Below, piece by piece: positions 1-8,415 of a DNA stretch of 33,542 nucleotides. The notes beneath the pieces were generated by a model. The model searched no databases. It had not been told where the DNA came from and saw nothing but the letters and a program-made list of their open reading frames with translations. How positions within the stretch are numbered: the first letter of the stretch is position 1; every line of letters begins with the position of its first letter. The stretch is from Chloroflexota bacterium (GTDB lineage Bacteria; Chloroflexota; Limnocylindria; Limnocylindrales; CSP1-4). Position numbers and translations under genes: made by a program. The DNA lies in NCBI GenBank assembly GCA_003152165.1, contig PLZO01000101.1, positions 39,576-73,117 on the forward strand, in the 5' to 3' direction.

Positions 1-200
1 CCGCGCGAGAGCGCCTCGATCCCCCCGGCGCCGGTCCCGGCGCACAGGTCGAGGAAGCGGGCCCCGGGCAGGGCCGGCTCGAGGATCGCAAAGAGCGTCT
101 GTTTGACCCGATCGGTCAACGGCCGGGTGCCCGGCCCCGGAGCAGCCAGCCGGCGCCCCGCTGCCCGGCCAGCGATCACCCGCCCGGCGTCACCGGCCAT
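1..200 (-). CDS. rsmD: 16S rRNA (guanine-N2)-methyltransferase RsmD, N-terminal part
   Basis: Only the first 66 or so codons are inside the window; the C-terminus lies beyond base 1. The reading begins at the ATG at 200-198, because an in-frame TGA sits 15 codons-worth of bases or less upstream (about 216-218) and leaves no other start. The visible protein has the RsmD opening RVIAG..GRRL, then TRP.TDRVK.TLF.IL, then the SAM-binding glycine loop [17 protein letters not shown]. RsmD-type enzymes methylate G966 of 16S rRNA on the 30S subunit using S-adenosylmethionine. It follows recG by 15 bases and is probably translated from the same transcript. The identification rests on the N-terminal motifs only. 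Confidence 0.85.
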   Translation of the reverse strand, partial: MAGDAGRVIAGRAAGRRLAAPGPGTRPLTDRVKQTLFAILEPALPGARFLDLCAGTGAGGIEALSR

Positions 201-215
201 CTGGTCTGCCGTCCA

Positions 216-2462
216 TCACGCCCCGCTGGCCGGATCGCCCGACCAGATCGGCTCCAGCCAACCCCCGGTCAGCTCGTGCCGGAGGGCCGCCAGGGTCTCA
301 CCGGGCAGCTCGCCGGCCGGATCGAGGAGAGCCTCCGCGTGGTGGCGGGCCTTCGTCGCCAGCTCCCGGTGGTCGAGACGCTGGAGTGAGGCGACTCGCA
401 GCCGGGGCAGGCCGGATTGGGCAAGGCCAAGGACGTCGCCCTCCCGACGCAGCTCGAAGTCCTTCTCCGCCAGCTCGAACCCATCAGTGAGGTCCTTGAC
501 GGCCTGGAGGCGGGCCCAGGCAACCGGATCGTCATCCATCGTGACGTCCGAGATCAGGACGCAGTAGCTCTGCTCGGTCCCCCGCCCAACCCGGCCTCGG
601 AGCTGGTGGAGTTGGGCCAGGCCAAATCGGTCGGCGCCTTCCACGACCATCACCGTCGCCTCGGGGACGTCGACGCCGACCTCGATCACGGTCGTGCCCA
701 CCAGCACGCGCGTCTCGCCATCGCGGAAGCGGCGCATCTCTGCGTCGCGCTCGCCGGGTTTCATCCGACCATGGACCAGGCCCACCGGCAGGCCGAGGAG
801 CTCATGCAGGCGCAGGGCCTCATCCTTGGCGGCGGTCGCGGCGTCGTCCTCGGCGGCCTCGATCAGGGGCACGACCACGAAGGTTCGGCGATCGGCGGCA
901 GCCTCCTTGGCGACGAATGGCCACAGACCCTCGAGATTGAGGCTCGTCCGGATCCCCGTGGTAATGGGCAACCGTCCAGATGGTGCCATCCGTAGATCGG
1001 ACACCTCGAGGTCGGCATACAGGATCTGGCCGAGCGTCCGGGGGATCGGCGTCGCGGTCATCAGCAGGATGTGTGGTGCGGCCCGTGCCGCGTCGCCGGA
1101 CGTGCCGGCGCTCCCGCCGGCCTTGGCTTCAAGCAGGCCCCGCTGCTCGACACCGAAGCGATGCTGCTCATCGATCACGGCCAGGCCCAGGTCGGCGAAG
1201 CGGATCGACTCCTGGAACAGGGCGTGGGTGCCAACAACAACGCTGGCCTGACCGGAGGCAATCGCCGCGACTGCCTTCCGCCGACCGTCGGCGCTGAGCG
1301 ACCCGGTGAGCAGGGTCACGCCCACGCCGAGCGGTGCCAGCAGTTCACCAATGGTGGCCGCGTGCTGGCGCGCCAGGAGGTCCGTTGGCGCCAGCAGCGC
1401 ACCCTGCCGGCCCAGTCCCGCCACCAGGGCCAGGGCGTGCGCCGCGACGGCGGTCTTGCCCGAGCCGACATCTCCTTGGAGCAGCCGGAGCATCGGCTCA
1501 GAGCGCGCAAGATCGGATCGGATCGCGGCCATCGCCCCAACCTGGTCGGCCGTCAGGCTGATCGGCCGGCCGATCTTCACCCCGATCGCCGTTTCGATCG
1601 CAGCGCGAACGGCCTCGTCGCGCAGATCTGCGACGACCACCGGCTCGGAGGTCGTCCGTCCGCGCTGCCGTCGCCGGCCGACCATCCCCAGCTGGAGTGC
1701 CAGCAGCTCATCGAAGGCGAGCCGGCGGAGGGCTGCATCGCGGTCCTCCAGGCTGGCCGGGTAGTGGACCTGGTCAATCGCCCGGCCGATCGGCTCGAGC
1801 CCTTCGGCCTGAACCAGATCGGCGGGCAGGTACTCGCCGTACATCAGGCCGGCTCTGTCGAGGGCTGCCCGGATGGCCTCTCGGATTCGCGCCGCGGTCA
1901 GACCCGCGGTCAGTCGATAGACCGGCACGATCCGGCCCGCGTGGAGCGGTTCGGTGCCGTCCTCGGGCGAGAACTCGGGGTCGTCGAAGAGGGGGCTGAA
2001 GCCACGCTGCTTCAGCCTGCCGCTCACGACGAGGTGCTGTCCTGCGTGGATCCGCCGCTCGATGAAGCGTCGGCCGAACCAGGTCGCCTCGGCCTCCCCG
2101 GACTCATCGACCAGGACGGCCTTCGTTACCTGGACCCGCCGTCGCCAGGTCTGCTCCACGTTGATCGAGCGGACCACGACGCGGGCGCTTGCCGTCGCCC
2201 CGTCGGGCAGGTCGCGCAGCTCGGCAATCGTGCGCATCTCACGGCGATCCTCATAGCGCCGGGGCAAGTGGAACAGGAGATCACGGACCGTGCTCAGGTC
2301 CAGCCGCCGGCCGGCCCGGCGGAGGGCGACCTCCCCCGGCAGCCCGCTCTCACCCAGCGGCGTCGCCAGCAATTCGACCGGATCGGTCGGCGGCGGTGCC
2401 CGCCGGGCCGATCGAGCTCGATTGGCCGGCGTCGGTCGGCGACCCGGCTGCCCGTGCACCAT
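216..2462 (-). CDS. recG: ATP-dependent DNA helicase RecG
   Basis: RecG drives branch migration and regression of stalled replication forks and Holliday junctions. The 748-residue product is slightly longer than the E. coli protein (about 690). An N-terminal wedge/OB region (about 50-200) is followed by superfamily 2 helicase motifs: Walker A GDVGSGKT at 330-337, DEQH at 431-434, TATPIPRT at 469-476, and motif VI QLRGRVGRG at 620-628. The ATG at 2462 lies two bases after the stop of the FakA-like gene, so the genes are probably translated in series. The extra length is a basic, proline-rich N-terminal tail of about 25 residues and a Gly/Ala-rich insert near 449-462. All catalytic motifs are intact. 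Confidence 0.97.
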   Translation of the reverse strand: MVHGQPGRRPTPANRARSARRAPPPTDPVELLATPLGESGLPGEVALRRAGRRLDLSTVRDLLFHLPRRYEDRREMRTIAELRDLPDGATASARVVVRSINVEQTWRRRVQVTKAVLVDESGEAEATWFGRRFIERRIHAGQHLVVSGRLKQRGFSPLFDDPEFSPEDGTEPLHAGRIVPVYRLTAGLTAARIREAIRAALDRAGLMYGEYLPADLVQAEGLEPIGRAIDQVHYPASLEDRDAALRRLAFDELLALQLGMVGRRRQRGRTTSEPVVVADLRDEAVRAAIETAIGVKIGRPISLTADQVGAMAAIRSDLARSEPMLRLLQGDVGSGKTAVAAHALALVAGLGRQGALLAPTDLLARQHAATIGELLAPLGVGVTLLTGSLSADGRRKAVAAIASGQASVVVGTHALFQESIRFADLGLAVIDEQHRFGVEQRGLLEAKAGGSAGTSGDAARAAPHILLMTATPIPRTLGQILYADLEVSDLRMAPSGRLPITTGIRTSLNLEGLWPFVAKEAAADRRTFVVVPLIEAAEDDAATAAKDEALRLHELLGLPVGLVHGRMKPGERDAEMRRFRDGETRVLVGTTVIEVGVDVPEATVMVVEGADRFGLAQLHQLRGRVGRGTEQSYCVLISDVTMDDDPVAWARLQAVKDLTDGFELAEKDFELRREGDVLGLAQSGLPRLRVASLQRLDHRELATKARHHAEALLDPAGELPGETLAALRHELTGGWLEPIWSGDPASGA

Positions 2463-2464
2463 TC

Positions 2465-4132
2465 CTATTCGGCCGAGATCAAGTACCGGTAGTGGGGCTG
2501 ACCGCCGTGTCGGACCTCCACCTCGACACCCTCGAGGGAGGCGTCGATCCGGTGGGCCGTTTCCTCCGCCTCGGCCAGGTCAGCCCCGTCGCCATAGAAC
2601 AGGGTGATCAGCTCGATCCCGGGTCGGAGTCCCCGGACCGCCGTCTCGATGGCCCGCCCCCGATCGCCGTCGACAGCCACCAACCCATCATCTGGGTCGA
2701 GCACGATCGTCTGGCCGCGCCTGACCTTGCGGCCACACAACTTCGCGTCGCGGATTGCCGTTGTCACCGAGAGCGATTCGATCGCCCGACCGGCCGCGGT
2801 CATCTCGACCACATTGGTCGCGCCGTCGTGGGTGGGATCGAGGGCGAGCAAGGCAGCGATTCCCTCGGCAGCGTTGCGGGTTGGCACCACATGGACTGCC
2901 CGCGACGTGAGCGCAGCGACCTGCCGCGCAGCCAGGATCACGTTCGGGTTGTTGGGCAGCAGGAGCGTCTCAAGGGCATTCACGCCCTCGATCGCCTGGA
3001 GCAGCTCGCCCGTGCTGGGATTCGCCGACTGGCCACCCTGGACGACGGCGGCCACCCCGAAGTCGCGGAAGATCGCGGCAAGGCCATCGCCGGCGGCCAC
3101 GGCAACCACCGCCAGCGGAATAACCGACCGTTCGGTCGGGGCGATCGGCTCGGACGGTGAGGCGGCATCGTCGGTGAACTCGGTGGCCCGTCGCTCGCGC
3201 ACGTCACGCGCCTGCTGGTCCAGGTTCTCGACGCTGATCCGGCTCAGACTGCCCATTGCCAGGGCGCGCCGCAGAACCTCGTCGGGGTGCTCGCTGTGGA
3301 CGTGGATCTTGACGGCCTTGCCGTCACCCACGACCACCACCGACTCGCCGATGGTCTCGAACTGGCGGCGGATCGAGTCCGGGTCGAGGATCGAGCCCGC
3401 CCTGGGCTGGAGCAGGAGCATCGTCTCGTAACCGAACCCCTCGTCGGCGTGGGCGACCAGGACGGACGGCTTGGCGCCAGCTCGCAGCCGGGCCCCGACC
3501 GCTCCCGCCGGCGAGCGCCCGACGAGATAGAGCAGGGCGCCCTGGAACAGCCGGTAGAGGCCCTGGCCGCCCGCGTCGACGACCCCGGCCTCGCGCAGGA
3601 CGGGCAGCAACGACGGCGTTCGGGCGACCGCCGCATCGGCGGCGTTGACCGTCGCGCCCAGGACCGCCTCAATGTCGTCGTCGTGCTCAGCCGCCGCCTT
3701 GGCTGCTGCGGCCGCCTCGCGAACGACCGTCAGGATCGTGCCCTCGACCGGCTTGCCGACGGCGGCATAGGCGAGTTCCGCGGCACGGCCGAGGGCGTGG
3801 GCAAGATCGAGCCCGTTGAACCGGCGCTTGCCTTCGAGTCCCTCGGCAAGCCCCCGGCAGATCTGCGAGGTGATCACCCCGGAATTGCCCCGGGCGCCCA
3901 TCAACGCACCGAAGCTGAGTGCGGCGGCGACCCGCCCAGCCGATTGGCCAGCGACCGCATCGGCTTCCTCCAGCGCGAGCCGCACCGTCGCCAGCATGTT
4001 CGAGCCGGTGTCGCCGTCGGGGACGGGAAAGACGTTCAGCGCGTTGATCTCCTCGACGTGCGTCTCGAGGTTCGCCACGGCGGCCCGGAATGCGGCCACC
4101 AGGCCGGCCCCGTCACAGCTTCGCTGGGTCAC
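2465..4132 (-). CDS. fakA: FakA/YloV-like kinase (DAK2/DhaL domain)
   Basis: The product resembles B. subtilis YloV and S. aureus FakA, the kinase subunit that phosphorylates fatty acids held by a FakB partner for lipid synthesis. The DhaL/DAK2 nucleotide-binding domain fills roughly the first 200 residues: NVFPVPDGDTGSNM at 33-46 carries the metal-binding aspartates, followed by GARGNSGVITSQI near 79-91 and DAGGQGLYRLFQGAL near 186-200. The remaining 350 residues match the FakA middle and C-terminal region, and 555 residues is normal. The start is GTG at 4132, overlapping the upstream stop as GTGA. Gene order Asp23-like, FakA-like, recG is a known Firmicutes-type arrangement. No FakB (DegV) gene is in the window, so the substrate is inferred. 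Confidence 0.88.
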   Translation of the reverse strand: MTQRSCDGAGLVAAFRAAVANLETHVEEINALNVFPVPDGDTGSNMLATVRLALEEADAVAGQSAGRVAAALSFGALMGARGNSGVITSQICRGLAEGLEGKRRFNGLDLAHALGRAAELAYAAVGKPVEGTILTVVREAAAAAKAAAEHDDDIEAVLGATVNAADAAVARTPSLLPVLREAGVVDAGGQGLYRLFQGALLYLVGRSPAGAVGARLRAGAKPSVLVAHADEGFGYETMLLLQPRAGSILDPDSIRRQFETIGESVVVVGDGKAVKIHVHSEHPDEVLRRALAMGSLSRISVENLDQQARDVRERRATEFTDDAASPSEPIAPTERSVIPLAVVAVAAGDGLAAIFRDFGVAAVVQGGQSANPSTGELLQAIEGVNALETLLLPNNPNVILAARQVAALTSRAVHVVPTRNAAEGIAALLALDPTHDGATNVVEMTAAGRAIESLSVTTAIRDAKLCGRKVRRGQTIVLDPDDGLVAVDGDRGRAIETAVRGLRPGIELITLFYGDGADLAEAEETAHRIDASLEGVEVEVRHGGQPHYRYLISAE

Positions 4133-4680
4133 GCGGCGTCGGAGCCCGGGACGGCTGGGGCCGCAATACCGCGATCCTGGGCAGCGCCGTGAGGATCGAT
4201 CGCGGTCGGGCCGGTCAGGGGCCGAGGCATTGCTGCGGCCTCGAAGCGCAAGCCGTCGACGTAGATCGTGACCCGCTCGATCTCGCGCTCGATCGCGCGG
4301 CGAACGGAGTAGCGCACGGCGGAGTCGACCTGGCGAGCCACCTCGGCAATCGGCACGCCCGCCGCCACGAGGACCCGGAGCTCAACCCGGAGGCCGCCTT
4401 CGACTCGGACGAGGACGCCTGGAGGCCGGACGCCCAGCCGGGCGAGAATCCCATGCAGCAGGCCATCGTCGGCGAGGCCGGTCACGCCATAGCTGCTCGA
4501 AACGGCGGCGCGGACGATCTGGCTGATCGCTCGCCGGCTGACCAACGACTGGCCGGCTTCGCGGTGCGCGGGGATTGGCAGCTTGACCTCCAGCGTGGGA
4601 GTGGGCTTGATCGGGCCGGGCCGGGCCGGACGATGTGTTATCGTACCGTCTGCTCGGGCCGGTGTCGGCTCGTTCTTCAT
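4129..4680 (-). CDS. Asp23/Gls24 family protein (YloU-like)
   Basis: This 183-residue protein belongs to the Asp23/Gls24 envelope-stress family; B. subtilis YloU sits at the same place before the FakA homologue. The family core runs from about residue 45 to 150: the start region SRRAISQIVRAAV, a GVTGL turn, a strand-rich middle, then IAEVARQVDSAVRYSVRRAIE, followed by VTIYVDGLRF. The first 35 residues are a proline-rich tail, and about 30 Ala/Pro-rich residues follow the core. The ATG at 4680 is 33 bases from the divergent rpmB start. The stop overlaps the next gene's GTG, which suggests translational coupling. Its exact biochemical role is unknown in the family. Confidence 0.82.
   Translation of the reverse strand: MKNEPTPARADGTITHRPARPGPIKPTPTLEVKLPIPAHREAGQSLVSRRAISQIVRAAVSSSYGVTGLADDGLLHGILARLGVRPPGVLVRVEGGLRVELRVLVAAGVPIAEVARQVDSAVRYSVRRAIEREIERVTIYVDGLRFEAAAMPRPLTGPTAIDPHGAAQDRGIAAPAVPGSDAA
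4636..4644 (+). promoter_or_regulatory. Possible extended -10 promoter for rpmB
   Basis: TG-T-TATCGT fits an extended -10 (TGnTATnnT) and lies about 70 bases before the rpmB ATG, inside the start of the divergent Asp23-like gene. No convincing -35 is seen at normal spacing: a TTGATC at 4607 is 26 bases away, too far. Confidence 0.25.
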
Positions 4681-4713
4681 GACTGAACCAACTGTTCGAC
4701 GCGAGGATCTGCG

Positions 4714-4914
4714 ATGTCCCGAGCGTGCGCCGTCTGCGGCAAGGTTTCAATGGGCGGCTTCAATCCGCAGTCATCGGGGATGAACCGCGTCCGCGCTCAC
4801 CGCCGCTATCAGCCCAACCTGCAGCCGCTGGTCATCATGACCGCCTCGGGTGAGCCAAAGAAGCAGTCCGTCTGTACCCGCTGCCGCCGGACCCTCGTCA
4901 AGTCAGCTCGCTGA
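4714..4914 (+). CDS. rpmB: 50S ribosomal protein L28
   Basis: L28 is a small protein of the large ribosomal subunit near the E site. The 66-residue product begins MSRACAVCGK, has the central HRRYQPNLQPL segment typical of L28, and ends with CTRCRRTLVKS. The CxxC pairs at residues 5/8 and 53/56 mark the zinc-binding (four-cysteine) form. It is shorter than the E. coli protein (78) but normal for this form. It is the only plus-strand gene in the first 17.9 kb and diverges from the asp23-like/fakA-like operon, a common arrangement in Gram-positive-like genomes. A hairpin follows directly after the stop. Confidence 0.96.
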   Translation: MSRACAVCGKVSMGGFNPQSSGMNRVRAHRRYQPNLQPLVIMTASGEPKKQSVCTRCRRTLVKSAR

Positions 4915-4915
4915 C

Positions 4916-4934
4916 CGCCCGCTCGCTGCGGGCG
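4916..4934 (+). terminator. Hairpin after rpmB
   Basis: A perfect 6-bp stem, CGCCCG / CGGGCG, with a 7-base loop starts one base after the rpmB stop codon. There is no T-run, so it is a terminator only by position and stem strength. Confidence 0.4.
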
Positions 4935-4955
4935 CTCGCGCGGCCGGTATGTTTA

Positions 4956-5137
4956 CTCAGAACATCAAACTGCCGGTTTCGAGCCGAATGCCGGTTGTTC
5001 TCGACTGCGTCCGCGTCGATGACGAGCCGCTACGTCCAGGTTCATCCCGCGCCGCGCTCGGGCCGGGATGAACCTGGGGCGCAAATATTGCCGGCCGGGC
5101 TCGCCTGGGTTCGAAATCACCGGTTTGATGTTCTGAG
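4956..5137. repeat. Composite inverted-repeat element (MITE-like or IS remnant)
   Basis: The gene-free stretch between rpmB and the PAP2 gene contains two nested perfect inverted repeats. The outer pair is CTCAGAACATCAAAC (4956-4970) against its exact complement at 5123-5137. The inner pair is CCAGGTTCATCCCG (5036-5049) against its complement at 5064-5077, around a 14-base loop. Between them the arms differ in length (about 65 against 45 bases) and are only loosely related. No convincing target-site duplication is visible. The outer termini of 15 bp and total length of 182 bp fit a miniature transposable element or a decayed insertion-sequence end, but no transposase reading frame is present. 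Confidence 0.6.
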
Positions 5138-5204
5138 GGCACACCCGGACACGGCGACTGGTTCTGGCACACGCGGACACGGCGGCCGGTTGTGGCAGGA
5201 CACG
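5138..5204. repeat. Two-and-a-part copies of a 28-bp tandem repeat
   Basis: Units at 5138-5165 and 5166-5193 differ at only a few positions; both begin GGCACAC and contain CGGACACGGCG. A shortened third piece (GGCAGGACACG) follows at 5194-5204. The array abuts the right end of the inverted-repeat element, so the two may be parts of one mobile-element end. The rest of the gap, up to 5238, shows nothing recognisable. Confidence 0.6.
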
Positions 5205-5238
5205 CCCTCGATCGCCGCCCAACAGCCGCGTCGGGGCC

Positions 5239-6465
5239 TTAGCGCGCGAAGACGCCCAGAGCCACCCGCCACAGGCCGATCAGGCTGACGGCCGACGGGA
5301 GCAGGTAGAGCGGGCTGGCATAGCCACCCAGCACGTCGCCCTTGATGATGATCGTGGCCGTCACCGCGCCAGCCACGATCAGACCCAGTCCCTGGGCAAC
5401 CACGGTCCATCGAATCTGCCGGCCCAGCTGGCCCAGGACCGCCCCGTCGCCCACTCCGGCGCTCTCCACGGTAGCCCCGATCTGCTCGTCGGCGGCCCGG
5501 TCGACGACGCGTCTGAACCAGCCTGGGGCGTGGATCACCGCCCAGTAGGCGACTGCGGCGTACGCGATCCCGCCAAGGACGTCCACCAGGTAGTGGTCGC
5601 CGAGGTAGATCACCGCGAACCAGACGCATGCTGCATACCCCAGCATCAGGTAGCCGATCCGTCCAAAGGCGCGCCGGGTGAACAGGAAAGCCAGCGTCGG
5701 ATAGGCCGCGTGGAGCGACGGGAAGGCCGCAACATCGTTCGGATTGATGTCGTACATCGTGTAGGTGTACAGGTAGTTGCCCTGGAAGCCAAAGAACCGG
5801 GCGATCTCGTCGAACGCCCCCGGCTTCAGGTAGGTGATCGTGGGCACACCCGTCGGCCCGTTCAGGAGGCCCTGCTGGGCGGCATACCACGGTGGTCCAA
5901 CCGGCAGCAGGAGATAGGTCAGGAAGGCGGCCATGCTCAGGATGATGATGGCGGCCACGAAGTCGTAGTAGGCCCGTCGTTGGCGCAGCCAGAGAAAGAA
6001 GCCAACGGCCAGCGGCAACGGGAAATGAAGGAAGTAGAAGATGGTGGCGACGATCGCCAGATAGTCGATCCCGGTCGCTGGATGGAACCAGTCCTGGAGG
6101 ACCTGGGTCGGCAGGTGGCCGAAGAACAGGAACTTGTCGATGGCGATGAAGTCAGCGACATGAACGCTCGCCTCGAAGCTGACCGCATACCCGCGCATGA
6201 GCTCATACGCAAGGAACAGGCCTACGAACGGAATCCAGTCGCGCAGGAACAGGCGGCCTCGGCCCAGGACCAGCGCCGCCAGGCCCAGCGCGACCAGCAG
6301 GACATCGGGGGTGATCGAGATGCCCTTGACGATCATCAGCGCCGACAGGATCACGATGTAGCCGCCGACCGACCAGAGCAGGATCCGGTCGTTGCGCCGG
6401 CCCAGGTGGGTCGGGGCCGCGTCCGGCGTGGTGGCCGGTTCGGAGACCAGCGCCTCCCCCGTCAC
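5239..6465 (-). CDS. PAP2-family membrane phosphatase/phosphotransferase
   Basis: This 408-residue polytopic membrane protein belongs to the PAP2 superfamily, in the branch that includes inositol-phosphoceramide synthase-like (Aur1/Ipt1) proteins. Catalytic motifs are PPWYA near 191-195, FPSLHAAYP at 248-256 (motif 2 histidine) and YLGDHYLVDVLGG at 287-299 (motif 3 His and Asp). Transmembrane segments are evident at about 30-50, 52-68, 76-90, 133-160, 168-188, 255-300 and 350-405. Substrates of the family are lipid phosphates such as undecaprenyl pyrophosphate or phosphatidic acid; the one here cannot be read from sequence. GTG at 6465 overlaps the rpe stop as GTGA. It is the last gene of the long minus-strand array. 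Confidence 0.85.
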   Translation of the reverse strand: MTGEALVSEPATTPDAAPTHLGRRNDRILLWSVGGYIVILSALMIVKGISITPDVLLVALGLAALVLGRGRLFLRDWIPFVGLFLAYELMRGYAVSFEASVHVADFIAIDKFLFFGHLPTQVLQDWFHPATGIDYLAIVATIFYFLHFPLPLAVGFFLWLRQRRAYYDFVAAIIILSMAAFLTYLLLPVGPPWYAAQQGLLNGPTGVPTITYLKPGAFDEIARFFGFQGNYLYTYTMYDINPNDVAAFPSLHAAYPTLAFLFTRRAFGRIGYLMLGYAACVWFAVIYLGDHYLVDVLGGIAYAAVAYWAVIHAPGWFRRVVDRAADEQIGATVESAGVGDGAVLGQLGRQIRWTVVAQGLGLIVAGAVTATIIIKGDVLGGYASPLYLLPSAVSLIGLWRVALGVFAR

Positions 6466-7154
6466 CGGACCCGTCCGGTGTCGGCCGCCCCGCGAATGCG
6501 CGCCATCTCGGCGGCCATGTCGCGACCCTTCCGAAAGAGAGCCGAACCGGCGATGATGACGTCCACGCCGAGTGCCCCGACCGTGGCGGCCGTCCCCACG
6601 TTGATCCCGCCGTCGACCTGGACCTCGAGGGGTCCATCTGCCAGGCGCCGATCCGCCCGCGCGGCGCGGATCTTGGCGGCCGCGTCGGCCATGAACGCCT
6701 GACCCCCAAAGCCCGGCTCGACGGTCATCACCAGGAGAATCTCGAACAGGCCCCGGTAGGGCTCGAGCGCCGCCAGCGGCGTTGCCGGCTTGACCGCCAG
6801 GCCGGCCCGCCGTCCGGCCCGCCGGATCACCTGGAGGGCTGGCTCGATCGGTTCGCCAATCTCAACGTGGATCGTGATCGAGTCGCAGCCAGCGCCGATG
6901 AACTCATCGATGTAGCGAGCCGGATTGGAGATCATCAGGTGAGCATCGAAGGGCAGGCGCGTCCGCGGCCGGAGCGCCCGGATCGTCTTCGGGCCGAACG
7001 TGAGGTTGGGCACGAAGTGGCCGTCCATCACGTCCAGATGGACCCGATCTGCTCCGGCCCGCTCAAGCCGCCGGATCGCGTTGCCCAGGTTTCCGAGATC
7101 CGCATCGAGGATGCTCGCTGCGATCTGGACGCCCCCGGCAGGCTCCCATGCCAT
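6462..7154 (-). CDS. rpe: Ribulose-phosphate 3-epimerase
   Basis: Rpe interconverts ribulose 5-phosphate and xylulose 5-phosphate in the pentose phosphate or Calvin pathway. The roughly 230-residue TIM barrel has the family signatures ASILDADLGNL, HLDVMDGHFVPNLTFGP (metal His and catalytic Asp), DAHLMI, VEPGFGGQ and QVDGGIN. The ATG at 7154 is preferred; a TTG two codons earlier (7160) would overlap the rlmN stop. Starting at 7154 leaves two bases after that stop. The following PAP2 gene begins inside the rpe stop codon. The position downstream of def/fmt/rlmN is common in bacteria. Confidence 0.96.
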   Translation of the reverse strand: MAWEPAGGVQIAASILDADLGNLGNAIRRLERAGADRVHLDVMDGHFVPNLTFGPKTIRALRPRTRLPFDAHLMISNPARYIDEFIGAGCDSITIHVEIGEPIEPALQVIRRAGRRAGLAVKPATPLAALEPYRGLFEILLVMTVEPGFGGQAFMADAAAKIRAARADRRLADGPLEVQVDGGINVGTAATVGALGVDVIIAGSALFRKGRDMAAEMARIRGAADTGRVR

Positions 7155-7156
7155 CG

Positions 7157-8407
7157 TCAATCCACCGTCGCCACGACCGGGCCGACTGCCGGGGTCCTAT
7201 CGCGGTTCGCGGCCAGCGCGGCCGCCAACCCGGCTTCGGGCGGCTCGGTCAGCCGCTCCCCGCCCAGGGCAGCCGCGCTACGCATGACCAGCAGCTCGCG
7301 CCGACGGGCCACCACCGGCGCGGCCGGCTCGCCGGCTCGCTCGGCTGCCAGCTGGCCACAGGCTGCTCCTACCTCCTGACCCCGGTTGCGCCGGATCGTT
7401 ACCGCGAGCCCGTCCCGCCGGAGGCGCGCGGCGATCCGCTCGATCCGCTCCATCGGGCTGGCCGTCCAGGGCGTGTGGGCGACCGGGTTCATCGGGATCA
7501 GGTTGACATGGCAGAGGTCACCGCGGAGGAGTCCGGCCAGGGCATCGCCATCGGCCTCCGTGTCGTTCACGCCGTCGATCAGGGTCACCTCGTAGGAGAT
7601 CCGCCGACCGGTGACCCGGGCGTGGTCGCGGGCAGCCGCGACGACCTCGGCCACGGGCCAGCGCCGGTTGAGTGGGACCAGCACGTCGCGCAGGGGGTCA
7701 CGCGCGGCGTGGAGGCTCACGGCCAGGGTGAACTGCGGCCCGAGCGCGGTCAGCCGGCGGATCCCGGGCACCACGCCCGAGGTCGACACGGTGATGTGCC
7801 GGGCGCCGAGCCCGAACCGGCCGGGATCGGACAACGCCGAGACGGCCTCGAGCACCCGGTCCAGGTTGAGCAGCGGCTCGCCCATCCCCATGAACACCAC
7901 ATTCGTCAGCCGCCGAGCATGCGTCCGCAGCCGGCGGGCGGCGGCACGGACCTGGTCGACGATCTCGGCCGTTGTCAGATCACGACCGAAGCCGAGCTCG
8001 CCGGTAGCACAGAACGGACAGCCCACGGCGCAGCCTGCCTGGCTGGAGATGCACACCGTGTGGCGCTCCCGCTGTTGTCCGTCGGCCGTGCGGCGGGCCG
8101 GGTAGTGCATCAGGACGGATTCGATGAGCGCTCCGTCGGCCAGGCGATGCAGGGCTTTCTCGGTTAGGTTCCCGTCGCCTAGCCGGATCTCGGTATCGGC
8201 CACGGTGTCCAGCGAGAAGGTCGCGTCGATCTCGGCTCGGACGGTCGTCGGCAGGGTCCGGATCGAAGCTGCGCTGGTGGCGCCACCGGCCCACAGCGCA
8301 TCGTTGAGCTGGCGGGCTCGGAACGATGGATGGCCGCGCTCGGCAAACCAGGCCGCGACCGCCTCCGGCGGGAGACCGGCCAGGCCGGGTCGAAGATCGG
8401 GAGGCAT
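7157..8407 (-). CDS. rlmN: 23S rRNA (A2503-C2)/tRNA (A37-C2)-methyltransferase RlmN
   Basis: RlmN is a radical-SAM enzyme that methylates A2503 of 23S rRNA, and A37 in some tRNAs. The cluster motif CxxxCxxC is at residues 126-133 (CAVGCPFC). Both cysteines of the methyl-transfer mechanism are present: C119 in VCISSQAGC and C350 in GAACGQL. GMGEPLLN and VSLHA also fit the family. The ATG at 8407 gives 416 residues and lies 8 bases after the fmt stop. An upstream in-frame start at 8461 would overlap fmt by 46 bases and add residues unlike RlmN. The C-terminus extends about 45 residues past the conserved region with low-complexity Ala/Glu/Arg sequence. Confidence 0.95.
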   Translation of the reverse strand: MPPDLRPGLAGLPPEAVAAWFAERGHPSFRARQLNDALWAGGATSAASIRTLPTTVRAEIDATFSLDTVADTEIRLGDGNLTEKALHRLADGALIESVLMHYPARRTADGQQRERHTVCISSQAGCAVGCPFCATGELGFGRDLTTAEIVDQVRAAARRLRTHARRLTNVVFMGMGEPLLNLDRVLEAVSALSDPGRFGLGARHITVSTSGVVPGIRRLTALGPQFTLAVSLHAARDPLRDVLVPLNRRWPVAEVVAAARDHARVTGRRISYEVTLIDGVNDTEADGDALAGLLRGDLCHVNLIPMNPVAHTPWTASPMERIERIAARLRRDGLAVTIRRNRGQEVGAACGQLAAERAGEPAAPVVARRRELLVMRSAAALGGERLTEPPEAGLAAALAANRDRTPAVGPVVATVD

Positions 8408-8415
8408 CCGGCCAA

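Noticed and set aside
1071-2492. Long plus-strand open frame opposite recG (473 codons)
   Set aside because: High GC content keeps the opposite strand free of stops. The translated product has no motif, while recG on the other strand has all helicase motifs.
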